Below the pieces are notes generated by a model. The model searched no databases. It was not told where the DNA came from and saw nothing but the letters and a program-made list of their open reading frames with translations. From the NCBI RefSeq assembly GCF_016714285.1, contig NZ_JADJNN010000001.1, positions 930,001-994,000 of the forward strand: a stretch of DNA of 64,000 bases, written 5' to 3'. This stretch comes from Nannocystis sp. (lineage in GTDB: Bacteria > Myxococcota_A > Polyangia > Nannocystales > Nannocystaceae). The position numbers were made by a program, and so were the translations under genes. Below, one piece after another: positions 44,410-52,327 of the stretch (its first letter is position 1; every line of letters begins with the position of its first letter).

Positions 44410-47400
44410 GCGCCCCGCGGGCCCCGCGGGCCTGGCCGGCCTGCTCGCCGCGCTCCTCGCCCTCGCGTCGCCCACCCTCGCATCCGCGGCCGACGCCGCC
44501 TCCACGGCCGTGCATGTACCTGGCTTTGGGGCCATGTCCCATGCGCCAGGTCTCTTGCGACCTGTCCTCGCGGCCAGCAGCCCCGTCGCCGCCCCGGTCG
44601 CCCCGGTCGCGGATCTGCCGACGGCCGAGCCCGAGGCCCCACCCCGGGACGACGAGCTCCCCCCGCGCAGCCAGACCGTGCCCCCGCCCGACCTCGCCGC
44701 GGCGGCCGACACGGCCAGCGCTGGCGAGACCGTCGCCGTCGGTGAGACCCCAGCCGACGCCGCCTCGGTCGGCCGCTGCGCCCGCATCGACAGCGCCGCC
44801 GACCCCATGCACCTGCTCGACGCCGTCCTCGACGGCCTCGAGAAGCAAGGCTTCGCCCTCGGCCCACGCACCCGCCAGGAGCGGTTCGGCATCCCGAACT
44901 GCGCCGTCCGCCTCAGCGGCGGGGACCCAGGCTTCCTCCACTACAAGCTCCAGACCACCGCCGAGGAGGGCTACGCCTTCGTCCTCGTCCCGACCGGCGC
45001 CGGCCAACACGAGCTGGTCGCCCGCCCCGACCCGGATGGCGGCGTCCTGATCGCCAACGTCGAGCACGTCGGCATCACCGGCCGCTTCCGCACCGGCGAC
45101 AGCAACATCCGCCTGCGCCGCGTCCTCGGCCTCGAGCCCGGCAACCTCAGCCCCGACGCCATCCGCGCCCAGCTGCAGCAGCTCGGCTACCGCGCCCGCT
45201 ACCTCGCCGAGGGCGAGGGCCGCCTGCTCGTCGAGGTCGAGCCCGGCCGCAGCATCCGCCGCGTCCGCATCCACGGCCACATCCCGCTGTCCAAAGCCGA
45301 CGTACAGCGTGAGCTCTCGATCAACGCCCGCCCCGGCGCCCTCGCCCACGGCGTGTGCAGCCCGCCGAAGGCCCTGCGCGCCGAGACGCGACCGCCGATC
45401 TGCCCCGCCGACGACCTCGCCTGCGCCAAGTGGCAGAGCGACGAGATCGCCCGCCTCAAGCGCTTCCTCTTCGACAAGGGCTACCTCCGCGGCGACGCCA
45501 CTTTCGGCCTCGCCTGCGGGCGCAAGAACGACGAGGTCGACCTCCACGTGTACCTCGAAAAGGGCCCCGGCTACCGCGTCCCGTGGCAGCAGCTCACGGT
45601 CGTGGGCAACATGCCGCGCGCCGACCAGCGCTGGCTGCGACGCGCGTTCTGGCCGCGCGTGCGCGCCACCCCCTTCCCGGCCCGCGTCACCCGCGACTCG
45701 CTCGACGACTCCAAAGAGCGGGCCGAGCGACGCTACGCCGAGCCGCGCGACAACCTGGTCCAGTCCACCGCCACCCCCCAGCTCAGCCTCCCCTACCCGC
45801 AGATCCAGATCGACACCAGCTACGAGGATCTGCGCGACGGCGAGGTCCCGCCCGGCAACAAGCTCCCGCTCGAGGTCAAGGTCGACATCGGCCGCGGCGT
45901 CAAGACCTCCTTCCTCGGCAACCGCAGCTACTCCGACCTGCGCCTGCGCGGGCAGATGCAGCTGTTCAAGCGCCGCGAGGCCCCCAGCGACCAGGCCGCC
46001 GTGCGTGAGGCCGCCAACCTGCGCGCCTACTACCAGAGCAAGGGCTTCCTGCTCGCCAGCGTGCGCGGCCGCTACGTAGAATTCGGCAGCACCGCCCCCG
46101 GCGCCCTCTACTTCCAGATCAACGAGGGCCCGCTGGTCACCATCCGGGGCATCACCCAGATCATCACCCGCGGCGTCCCGCCCCGGATCGCCGAGGCCAT
46201 CGAACGCGACTTCGACAGGGCCCGCAAGCTCAAGCGCGGCGGTCGCTTCACCGAGGCCTGGGTCATCGACGACCTCAGCGCCCTCCTCCAGCGCTACGCC
46301 GACCGCGGCTACCTGTGCGCCAACGCGGGCGTGCGCGTCGCCTTCTGGCCCGAGGGCCTCGACCGCGAGGGCGAGCACAGCGACGTCGACGTCGCCACGA
46401 TCCTCCGCCGCGAGCCGAGCGCCGGCTGGGCCACCCGCGACTTCGACACCGCCGGCCTGCACCTGCTCAAGGCCCGCAAGCGGGCCAACCTCTATGTGCG
46501 CATCACCGTCGAGCCCGGCCCGCGGGTGTTCACTGCCCGCCGCGACGAGCAGATCCGCTACCTCGACGACCCGATCCCCGGCGACCGCAACATCGAGGAC
46601 CTCCCGGTCCACGCGGACGGCAGCTGGGGCGCGCGCCGCATCTTCTTCGAGACCCCCCTGCGCCGCCCCGGCGAGAGCCGCCCCGGCGGCGTCGCCGTCA
46701 GCCCCAGCCTCGACCGCGAGGTCGAGGAGGCCGTCGTCGAACGCTACCGCAACAGCGGCTACCCCGTCGCCGACGCCGAGATCCGCTGGCGCTACACCGA
46801 CCCCACCGGCGCCGTGAAGTCCGTCGCCAACGCCCGCCGCCTCGCCGACCGCGACATCGGCATGTGCCAGGCCTACACCAGCGGCACCGCCGTGGAGGTG
46901 GAGACCGAGCTGTCGGTCTACGAGGGCAAGAAGGGCGTGTTCGGCGACACCCTCCTGCGCGGCAACTTCAAGACCCGCGGCTGGGCCTTGCGCCGCCAGT
47001 TCGCCTTCCGAACCGGCCAGCCCTACGACCGCAGCGCCACCGACCAGACCCGCAACAACATCGACGGCCTCGGCGTCGCCGAGAGCGTCAGCATCACCCC
47101 CTACCCGGTCGCCTGCGACCTCGGCAGCAGCAGCAGCGAGGCCTGCACCGTCCACCAGGTCGTCGAGATGCGCGAGCGCAACGACGTCTCGCTCAAGCTC
47201 TCCGGCGGCCTCGGCTTCGCCACCCTCGACCCCTTCTACCTGTTCCTCCACCCCGAGTTCCCCAACATGTGGGGCACCGGCTGGGACTTCGATGTCCTCG
47301 GCCACTACGGCTTCAACACCAGCGGCGTCCCGGCCGGCGTCCCCTTCCTCGGCGACTGCGCCGGCGCCCGCTGCTACCAGCGCAGCGTCCAGGGCAACCT

Positions 47401-48370
47401 CACCCGCCCGCGGATCTTCGCCAGCCCGCTCACCTTCTCCATCGGCGGCACCTACCAGCTGCGCCTCACCCCCGCGCGCGGCCGCCTCGAGTCCGCGATC
47501 GGCACCGTCATCTTCACTTACCCGATCAGCCCGCGCTGGCAGGCCTACTTCGGCTACCTGATCCAGCGCAGCAACATCAGCCAGGACGTCGTCAAGCCCG
47601 CCTTCGACCCCGCGGTCCCGCTCGGCGGCGAGGCCACGATCACCAACCGCCGCGACGCCATCGTCGCCGACCGCACCGGCGCCCTGCAATTCGGCGCCTC
47701 CTACACCAAGGTCGACAAGCCCTTCAACCCCGAGGACGGCTTCATCGCTAGCGCCGACCTCAAGCTCGCCTCGCCCTACCTCGGCGGCATCGACTGGTTT
47801 ATCCGCGCCGACCTCTCCTGGCAGCACTTCATCCCGATCCCCCGCACCAACAACCGCCTCAGCTTCCGCTACGCCCTGCGCTACGGCCACGTCGTCCCGA
47901 TCACCCGCCTCGGCACCGCGAGCGCGCCGGAGATCTGGCGCTACTTCGGCGGCGGGACCACCGACCTCGGCATCCGCGGCCTGCTCCCCGAGACCATGCT
48001 CGTCGACATCGAGGCCATCAACGAGGGCGGCGGCATCCAGCGCCTCCACTACGTCGCCCAGGGCGGCCACATCCGGGCCCTCGCCACCATCGCCCTCCAG
48101 GTCGTCTCCATCAACGACTTCCTCGGCGGCAAGATCGCCCACTCGCTGTTCTTCGACTTCGGCGTGCTGACGCAGAAGTGGCAGCAGGTGCAGTTCAATC
48201 GCGACTTCCGGCGCAGCGTCGGCATCAACTTCCTCAAGTGGGACATCAGCATCGTCACCCTCGCCCTCGGCTACGCCGTCCTTATCCCCAACGCCCTCGC
48301 CCCCGGCAACGTCAAGCCCATCGACGACCGCAACGGCCGCTTCATCTTCGACGTCGGCGTCACCTTCTGA
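44381..48370 (+). CDS. Omp85-family outer-membrane protein, TamA-like (1329 aa)
   Basis: The product has a signal peptide (GLAGLLAALLALASPTLASA), a Pro/Ala/Val linker (about 45-130), a long periplasmic region with POTRA-like units (RVRIHGHIPLSKADVQRELSI; YRVPWQQLTVVGNMPRADQRWL; VFGDTLLRGNFKTRGWALRRQF), and a C-terminal beta-barrel (about 925-1329) with the Omp85 markers FRYALRYGHVVPITRL, GGGTTDLGIRG and a terminal Phe. It is more than twice the length of E. coli TamA. No ATG or GTG fits the signal peptide; TTG 44381, overlapping the TamB-like gene by 29 bp, is the best available start. Forming the outer-membrane partner of that protein is the obvious inference. Confidence 0.85.
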   Translation: MTTRSPACARRPAGPAGLAGLLAALLALASPTLASAADAASTAVHVPGFGAMSHAPGLLRPVLAASSPVAAPVAPVADLPTAEPEAPPRDDELPPRSQTVPPPDLAAAADTASAGETVAVGETPADAASVGRCARIDSAADPMHLLDAVLDGLEKQGFALGPRTRQERFGIPNCAVRLSGGDPGFLHYKLQTTAEEGYAFVLVPTGAGQHELVARPDPDGGVLIANVEHVGITGRFRTGDSNIRLRRVLGLEPGNLSPDAIRAQLQQLGYRARYLAEGEGRLLVEVEPGRSIRRVRIHGHIPLSKADVQRELSINARPGALAHGVCSPPKALRAETRPPICPADDLACAKWQSDEIARLKRFLFDKGYLRGDATFGLACGRKNDEVDLHVYLEKGPGYRVPWQQLTVVGNMPRADQRWLRRAFWPRVRATPFPARVTRDSLDDSKERAERRYAEPRDNLVQSTATPQLSLPYPQIQIDTSYEDLRDGEVPPGNKLPLEVKVDIGRGVKTSFLGNRSYSDLRLRGQMQLFKRREAPSDQAAVREAANLRAYYQSKGFLLASVRGRYVEFGSTAPGALYFQINEGPLVTIRGITQIITRGVPPRIAEAIERDFDRARKLKRGGRFTEAWVIDDLSALLQRYADRGYLCANAGVRVAFWPEGLDREGEHSDVDVATILRREPSAGWATRDFDTAGLHLLKARKRANLYVRITVEPGPRVFTARRDEQIRYLDDPIPGDRNIEDLPVHADGSWGARRIFFETPLRRPGESRPGGVAVSPSLDREVEEAVVERYRNSGYPVADAEIRWRYTDPTGAVKSVANARRLADRDIGMCQAYTSGTAVEVETELSVYEGKKGVFGDTLLRGNFKTRGWALRRQFAFRTGQPYDRSATDQTRNNIDGLGVAESVSITPYPVACDLGSSSSEACTVHQVVEMRERNDVSLKLSGGLGFATLDPFYLFLHPEFPNMWGTGWDFDVLGHYGFNTSGVPAGVPFLGDCAGARCYQRSVQGNLTRPRIFASPLTFSIGGTYQLRLTPARGRLESAIGTVIFTYPISPRWQAYFGYLIQRSNISQDVVKPAFDPAVPLGGEATITNRRDAIVADRTGALQFGASYTKVDKPFNPEDGFIASADLKLASPYLGGIDWFIRADLSWQHFIPIPRTNNRLSFRYALRYGHVVPITRLGTASAPEIWRYFGGGTTDLGIRGLLPETMLVDIEAINEGGGIQRLHYVAQGGHIRALATIALQVVSINDFLGGKIAHSLFFDFGVLTQKWQQVQFNRDFRRSVGINFLKWDISIVTLALGYAVLIPNALAPGNVKPIDDRNGRFIFDVGVTF
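44531..44550. repeat. Diverged inverted copy of the palindromic element inside the Omp85 gene
   Basis: Read on the minus strand, this 20-mer matches the element at 25100-25119 in 16 of 20 positions. It lies in the linker just behind the signal peptide. Confidence 0.4.
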
Positions 48371-48381
48371 GCCCCGAATGA

Positions 48382-48545
48382 CCTGTCCGCCAGGACATGT
48401 CGTCGCCCCGCCGCTCCAACCCCGACCTGTCCGCCAGGACATGTCGTCGCCCCGCCGTCGCCCCGCCGCCAACCCCGACCTGTCCGCCAGGACATGTCAT
48501 CGCCGCGTGGAGCCGCGTCACCCGACCTGTCCGCCAGGACATGTC
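48382..48545. repeat. Four-copy array of a palindromic 20-bp element
   Basis: Exact CCTGTCCGCCAGGACATGTC copies start at 48382, 48426, 48479 and 48526. Each contains TGTCC/GGACA as a perfect inverted repeat with a 4-nt loop. The intervening 24-33 bp are GC-rich and similar to each other (TCGCCCCGCCG). A partial fifth unit (CAGGACAC) follows. The array sits between the Omp85 gene and the DUF1295 gene. Confidence 0.93.
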
Positions 48546-48602
48546 CGACAGGACACACGCGCCCCTTGCCGCGCGCCGCCAAGCGTGCGATGCCTCGCCA
48601 TC

Positions 48603-49517
48603 ATGCCCCGCCGCGGCCTCCTGACCATGGTCCTCGCCTACGCCGCGGCCAGCCTGTGCGCCGCCCTCGTCTGGCAGCGGCACCCGGAGGCCGCGCCCTG
48701 GCTGCGCGCCCTGCTCGCGGGCCTCGCCGCCACGCTGCTCCTGTGGCTGGTCGGCCTGGCCCGACGAAACCCCAGCGTGTTCGACCCCTACTGGAGCGTC
48801 GCCCCGATCGCCGTCGTCGCCGCCTGGGCCTGCGACCCCGCCAGCGCCGCCGCCCAGCCGCTGCGCCAGGCCCTCGTCGTCGCCCTCGTCACCGCCTGGG
48901 GCCTGCGCCTCACGTACCACTGGCTGCGCTGCTTCCCCGGCCTCGATCACGAAGATTGGCGCTACACCGAGATGCGCCGCAGCAGCGGCCGCCTGTTCCC
49001 GCTCGTCAACCTGCTGGTCATCCACCTCATCCCGACCGGCATGCTCGGCCTCGCCTGCGCCGCCGCCTACCCGGCCCTCGTCACCGGCGACCAACCCCTC
49101 GGCCCCCTCGACCTCCTCGCCGCCACCGTCACCCTCGCCGCGATCCTCCTCGAGGCCAACGCCGACCGCATCATGCGGGCGTTCCGTAATGGCCCCCGCG
49201 AGCCCGGCCAGGTCTGCGAGCTCGGCCCCTGGGCGTGGGCCCGCCACCCGAACTACCTCGGCGAGCTCGGCTTCTGGTGGGGCCTCTACCTGTTCTCCGT
49301 CGCCGCCGCCCCGCGGGACTTCTTCGCCGACTGGCCGCCCGACCTGCCCGCCCTCGGGCCGCTCGTGATCACCGCCCTGCTCGTCCTCTACAGCGCCCCC
49401 GCCCTCGATCGCCGCCTCGCCGCCCGCTCGCCCGCCTACCGCGACTACATGCGCCGCGTCCCCTCGCTGCTGCCGCGCCGCCCGCGAGCCGTCACCGGTT
49501 CGCGCAGCGATCGCTGA
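48603..49517 (+). CDS. DUF1295 family membrane protein (steroid-5-alpha-reductase-like)
   Basis: The 304-residue inner-membrane protein has about seven hydrophobic segments and the DUF1295 signatures: NPSVFDPYWSVAPI, WGLRLTYHWLRCFPGLDHEDWRYTEMR, and GPWAWARHPNYLGELGFWWGLYLF. The last motif is shared with steroid 5-alpha-reductases and isoprenylcysteine methyltransferases. The reaction is unknown; lipid or isoprenoid modification is inferred. ATG 48603 follows the palindromic array; upstream in-frame starts lie inside that array and are unlikely. Confidence 0.85.
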   Translation: MPRRGLLTMVLAYAAASLCAALVWQRHPEAAPWLRALLAGLAATLLLWLVGLARRNPSVFDPYWSVAPIAVVAAWACDPASAAAQPLRQALVVALVTAWGLRLTYHWLRCFPGLDHEDWRYTEMRRSSGRLFPLVNLLVIHLIPTGMLGLACAAAYPALVTGDQPLGPLDLLAATVTLAAILLEANADRIMRAFRNGPREPGQVCELGPWAWARHPNYLGELGFWWGLYLFSVAAAPRDFFADWPPDLPALGPLVITALLVLYSAPALDRRLAARSPAYRDYMRRVPSLLPRRPRAVTGSRSDR

Positions 49518-49535
49518 CCCGCGACCCGACCGCGA

Positions 49536-51347
49536 TCAATACGCGACCGCCGCCCCCCCGTCGCGCGCCGCGTCGGCGACCGCCCGGTAGCCCTGCGTCG
49601 CCGGGTCGACCTCGATGCAGTTCGCGTGGCCGATCGACCCCCACTCCGCGATCTCGTGCCCCCGCGCCTTCAGGCCGGCCACCGTCGCCGGGTCGAGCGT
49701 CGGCTCGGCGACGATGCGATCCGGCATCCACTGGTGGTGCACCCGCGGCGCCTTCACGGCCACGTCCAGCGTCACACCGTAGTCGAGCAGCGCCCGGACG
49801 ATCTGCGTCACCGTCGTCGAGATCGTCGACCCGCCCGGTGTGCCGACGACCGCCCGTAGCTGCCCGTCCTTCACCAGGATCGTCGGCGTCATGCTCGACA
49901 GCATCCGCTTGCCCGCCACGATCTTGTTCTGCTCGCCCTGCACCAGCCCGTACGTGTTCGGCGTCCCCGGCTTGACCGCGAAGTCGTCCATCTCGTTGTT
50001 GAGGAGCACCCCCGTGCCCGGCACCACCACCTTCGCCCCGAAGCTCGTGTTCAGCGTGTAGGTCTGCGCCACCGCGTTGCCCGCGTCGTCGACCACGCTG
50101 TAGTGCGTCGTCTGCGTCGACTCCTTGCCCTGCGGCAGCCCGGCGCGGACCTTGCTCGACGGCGTCGCGTGGGCCAGGTCGACGTCGGCCAGGCGCTCGC
50201 GCAGGTAGGTCGCGTCGAGCAGCCGCGCCAGCGGGACCGCCACGAACGCCGGATCGCCGAGCAGGAAGTTGCGGTCCGCGTAGGTGCGCCGCGCCGCCTC
50301 CACGTAGAGGTGGATCTCGTCGACGCTGTGCCACGGGTACTTGTGGATCTCGAGGATCTCGCTCGCCGCCAGCAGCTGCCGCAGCACCACCCCACCCGCC
50401 GACGGCGGCGGCATCGTCACCACCTCGACCCCGCGGTACGTGAATACGATCGGCTCGCGGGCGATCGCGCGGTAGCCCTTCAGATCCTCCGCGCTCCAGA
50501 TCCCGCCGAGCCCGCGCACCTTGTCGGCCATCGCCTGCGCCAGCGGCCCCTCATAGAAGCTGCGCGGGTCCTTCGCCACCTGCTCGAGCGTCCGCGCCAG
50601 ATCCGGCTGCGTCCAGCGATCGCCCGCCGCGAAGGCGCCGCCATCCGGCTTGCGGTAGATCGCCGCCGAGTCGGCAAAGCCCAGCTTGGTCATCCGCTCC
50701 GCGCCGTTGCTCAGATCCTCCGCGTGGAAGCTGTCGAGCGTGTGCCCGTCGTGCGCCAGCTTGATCGCCGGCGCCACCAGCTCGGCCCACGTGATCGTCC
50801 CGAAGCGCTCGTGCGCCAGCGCCAGCCCGGCGACCGTGCCGGGGATCCCCGCCGCCTTCGCACCGTCGACGCTCGCCCGCGTCGGGTTGCCCTTCGCGTC
50901 GAGGTACATGTCCCGCGTCGCGGCCCCCGGCGCGACCTCGCGGTAGTCGAGCGCCGCCGTCTTGCCGTCGGCCATGCGCACGACCATGAAGCCACCGCCG
51001 CCGAGGTTGCCCGCCGACGGGTGTGTCACCGCCAGCGCGAAGCCCACTGCGATCGCCGCGTCGACCGCATTCCCCCCGCGCTTCAAGATCGCCAGCCCCA
51101 CCTCGCTCGCGTGCGCCTCGGCCGAGCTGACAGCGCCATGGATCCCGACCGCCGTCGCCGGATCACTCGCGTCGTGGGCCGGGAGAGATCGCTTGCTCGC
51201 CTCCCCCACACCAGCCGGCGTCACCGGGCCTGCGGGCTCGCCGGACGTGGGCGGAGTCTCGGCCGTGGTCGCCGTCCGCGCGGGCGTACAACCCGCGAGA
51301 ATCACGGCCAACAGCAAAGGCGACGAGAAGCGGGCGCGACGGGTCAT
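49536..51347 (-). CDS. ggt: Gamma-glutamyltransferase, lipoprotein form
   Basis: The 603-residue product has a lipoprotein signal (LLLAVILAGC) and the complete Ggt fold: SSAEAHASEVGLAILKRGGNAVDAAIAVGFALAV, GNLGGGGFMVVR, and the self-cleavage site TQTTHYSVVD where the second Thr (about residue 411-412) becomes the N-terminal nucleophile of the small subunit. Later LNNEMDDF and MLSSMTPTI also match. It hydrolyses or transfers the gamma-glutamyl group of glutathione and related peptides, probably at the outer surface or in the periplasm. ATG 51347 is supported by the signal peptide and a TAGGGT box 8 nt upstream. It is convergent with the DUF1295 gene. Confidence 0.95.
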   Translation of the reverse strand: MTRRARFSSPLLLAVILAGCTPARTATTAETPPTSGEPAGPVTPAGVGEASKRSLPAHDASDPATAVGIHGAVSSAEAHASEVGLAILKRGGNAVDAAIAVGFALAVTHPSAGNLGGGGFMVVRMADGKTAALDYREVAPGAATRDMYLDAKGNPTRASVDGAKAAGIPGTVAGLALAHERFGTITWAELVAPAIKLAHDGHTLDSFHAEDLSNGAERMTKLGFADSAAIYRKPDGGAFAAGDRWTQPDLARTLEQVAKDPRSFYEGPLAQAMADKVRGLGGIWSAEDLKGYRAIAREPIVFTYRGVEVVTMPPPSAGGVVLRQLLAASEILEIHKYPWHSVDEIHLYVEAARRTYADRNFLLGDPAFVAVPLARLLDATYLRERLADVDLAHATPSSKVRAGLPQGKESTQTTHYSVVDDAGNAVAQTYTLNTSFGAKVVVPGTGVLLNNEMDDFAVKPGTPNTYGLVQGEQNKIVAGKRMLSSMTPTILVKDGQLRAVVGTPGGSTISTTVTQIVRALLDYGVTLDVAVKAPRVHHQWMPDRIVAEPTLDPATVAGLKARGHEIAEWGSIGHANCIEVDPATQGYRAVADAARDGGAAVAY

Positions 51348-51355
51348 GCTGCCCG

Positions 51356-51361
51356 ACCCTA
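51356..51361 (-). promoter_or_regulatory. -10 box (TAGGGT) of ggt
   Basis: TAGGGT on the minus strand ends 8 nt before ATG 51347; near-leaderless layout. Confidence 0.4.
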
Positions 51362-51428
51362 GCGCACCCCGGATGCGCGCGGACCCCAACCCGCGTGACC
51401 CCCCACCCCAACTTGTCACGAAGTGGTC

Positions 51429-51457
51429 TTGACACCGCCCGAAAGCCCGGGCACATT
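51429..51457 (+). promoter_or_regulatory. Promoter of the tRNA-Gln/tRNA-Glu operon
   Basis: A consensus TTGACA (51429-51434) is followed after 17 nt by CACATT (51452-51457). The first tRNA begins about 40 nt downstream. Confidence 0.6.
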
Positions 51458-51498
51458 CCCCCGCGCTCGGGGCACTTCCCGAATCCCACGAAGGACAT

Positions 51499-51569
51499 TC
51501 GGGGATCGTCTAATGGTAGGACTGCGGATTCTGATTCCGCCTATCAAGGTTCGAATCCTTGTCCCCGAA
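51499..51569 (+). tRNA. tRNA-Gln (CTG)
   Basis: The 71-nt cloverleaf has acceptor stem TCGGGGA/TCCCCGA, D-arm TCTAATGGTAGGA, anticodon loop TTCTGAT (CTG) and T-arm CAAGG-TTCGAAT-CCTTG. CCA is not encoded. Confidence 0.95.
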
Positions 51570-51617
51570 CTAACACTCCTTTTTGTCACCCTCGCTTATC
51601 CATTAATCTGAAAACAC

Positions 51618-51689
51618 GGCCCTGTTGTCTAGCGGTTAGGACGTTGGCCTCTCACGCCGAAAGCCCGGGTTCGATTCCCGGCAGGGTCA
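51618..51689 (+). tRNA. tRNA-Glu (CTC)
   Basis: The 72-nt cloverleaf has acceptor stem GGCCCTG/CAGGGTC (one G-U pair), D-arm TCTAGCGGTTAGGA, anticodon loop CTCTCAC (CTC) and T-arm CCGGG-TTCGATT-CCCGG. CCA is not encoded. It lies 48 bp after tRNA-Gln and is presumably processed from the same transcript. Confidence 0.95.
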
Positions 51690-51694
51690 CTCTC

Positions 51695-51728
51695 AAAAGC
51701 CCCGGATCTCACGATCCGGGGCTTTTTC
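51695..51728 (+). terminator. Rho-independent terminator of the tRNA operon
   Basis: A 14-bp stem (AAAAGCCCCGGATC/GATCCGGGGCTTTT) with a TCAC loop and a T-run follows tRNA-Glu by 5 bp. The loop is the same as in the terminator after the initiator tRNA. Confidence 0.92.
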
Positions 51729-51900
51729 TTGTGTCCTGCGGTCGCCACCTCCGGATCTCACGATCCGGGGCTTTTCTCGTCCCGCGGTCGCCACCTCCGG
51801 ATCTCACGATCCGGGGCCTTCTCTCGCGTCCTGCGGTCGCCACCTCCAGATCTCACGATCCGGAGCCTCCTCTTTTGCGTCCTGCGGTCGCCGCCTCCGG
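51695..51900 (+). repeat. Tandem array of terminator hairpins (four copies, partial fifth)
   Basis: The hairpin core GGATCTCACGATCC recurs at 51704, 51753, 51799 and, with one change (AGATC), at 51848. The copies are joined by CCTGCGGTCGCCACCTCC, with periods of 49, 46 and 49 bp. The linker occurs once more at the end without a hairpin. T-runs shorten from TTTTT in copy 1 to CCTTC and CCTCC in copies 3 and 4. Confidence 0.92.
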
Positions 51901-52327
51901 TGAACCAAAGCGTCACGCCGCAGCCCCCGCGACTCGGGGTACTACGGCGTGCAGTTCACACATCAGGTGCGGAGGATCTGCGAGGTCATCGCGCCGACCC
52001 ACCCAGCCGGAGCCGAAGCTCCAACCAGGGGCGCGCGGGCCGAAGCGATGGCCCTTGCAAGGACATCGACTTTGAAACCGGATCCCCCGCAGTTTTCCGG
52101 CCCACGCGAAAAAAAATCTACGCATCGACTTCGAGCCGCAGCAGGCCGGACACGCGGGGTAGGCTCGGAGTCACTGCCGTCCGAGCCTGCCCCCCGCGAA
52201 AACTCCGGCCCACAGCGCCGGAACTCCGAGGCCTCCGCGAACGCTCCACAGGGCCGCGATCCCGAGCCGACCCCCGCGCTCGGCACAAAGCTCGGTGCGC
52301 TTGGCCGCGCCAGGTATCCTGTCGACC
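51901..52327. other. Intergenic region with a compound hairpin, no gene recognised
   Basis: About 430 bp between the terminator array and the M61 peptidase gene. It holds a hairpin at 51914-51951 (CACGCCG/CGGCGTG outside, CCCCG/CGGGG inside) and an A8 run near 52108. The phrase CCCCCGC...CCGGCCCAC occurs twice (about 52083 and 52190). No ORF with plausible composition was found. It may hold a small RNA or regulatory leader, but nothing identifies one. Confidence 0.4.
52315..52320 (+). promoter_or_regulatory. -10 box (TATCCT) of a leaderless gene
   Basis: TATCCT ends 7 nt before the tandem GTG codons at 52328 and 52331. Confidence 0.45.

Noticed and set aside
39640..48472. Very long antisense frames (over 1200 codons) opposite the TamB-like and Omp85 genes
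   Set aside because: They are shadows of GC-rich codon bias, with Ala/Gly/Asp/Val/Glu-dominated composition and no domain resemblance; the plus-strand genes are clearly coding.
48382..48545. CRISPR array
   Set aside because: Repeats are only 20 bp, the intervening sequences are 24-33 bp and similar to one another, there are four units, and no cas genes are near.
48378..48602. N-terminal extension of the DUF1295 protein through the palindromic array
   Set aside because: The residues come entirely from the repeat and precede the membrane protein; ATG 48603 is a normal start.
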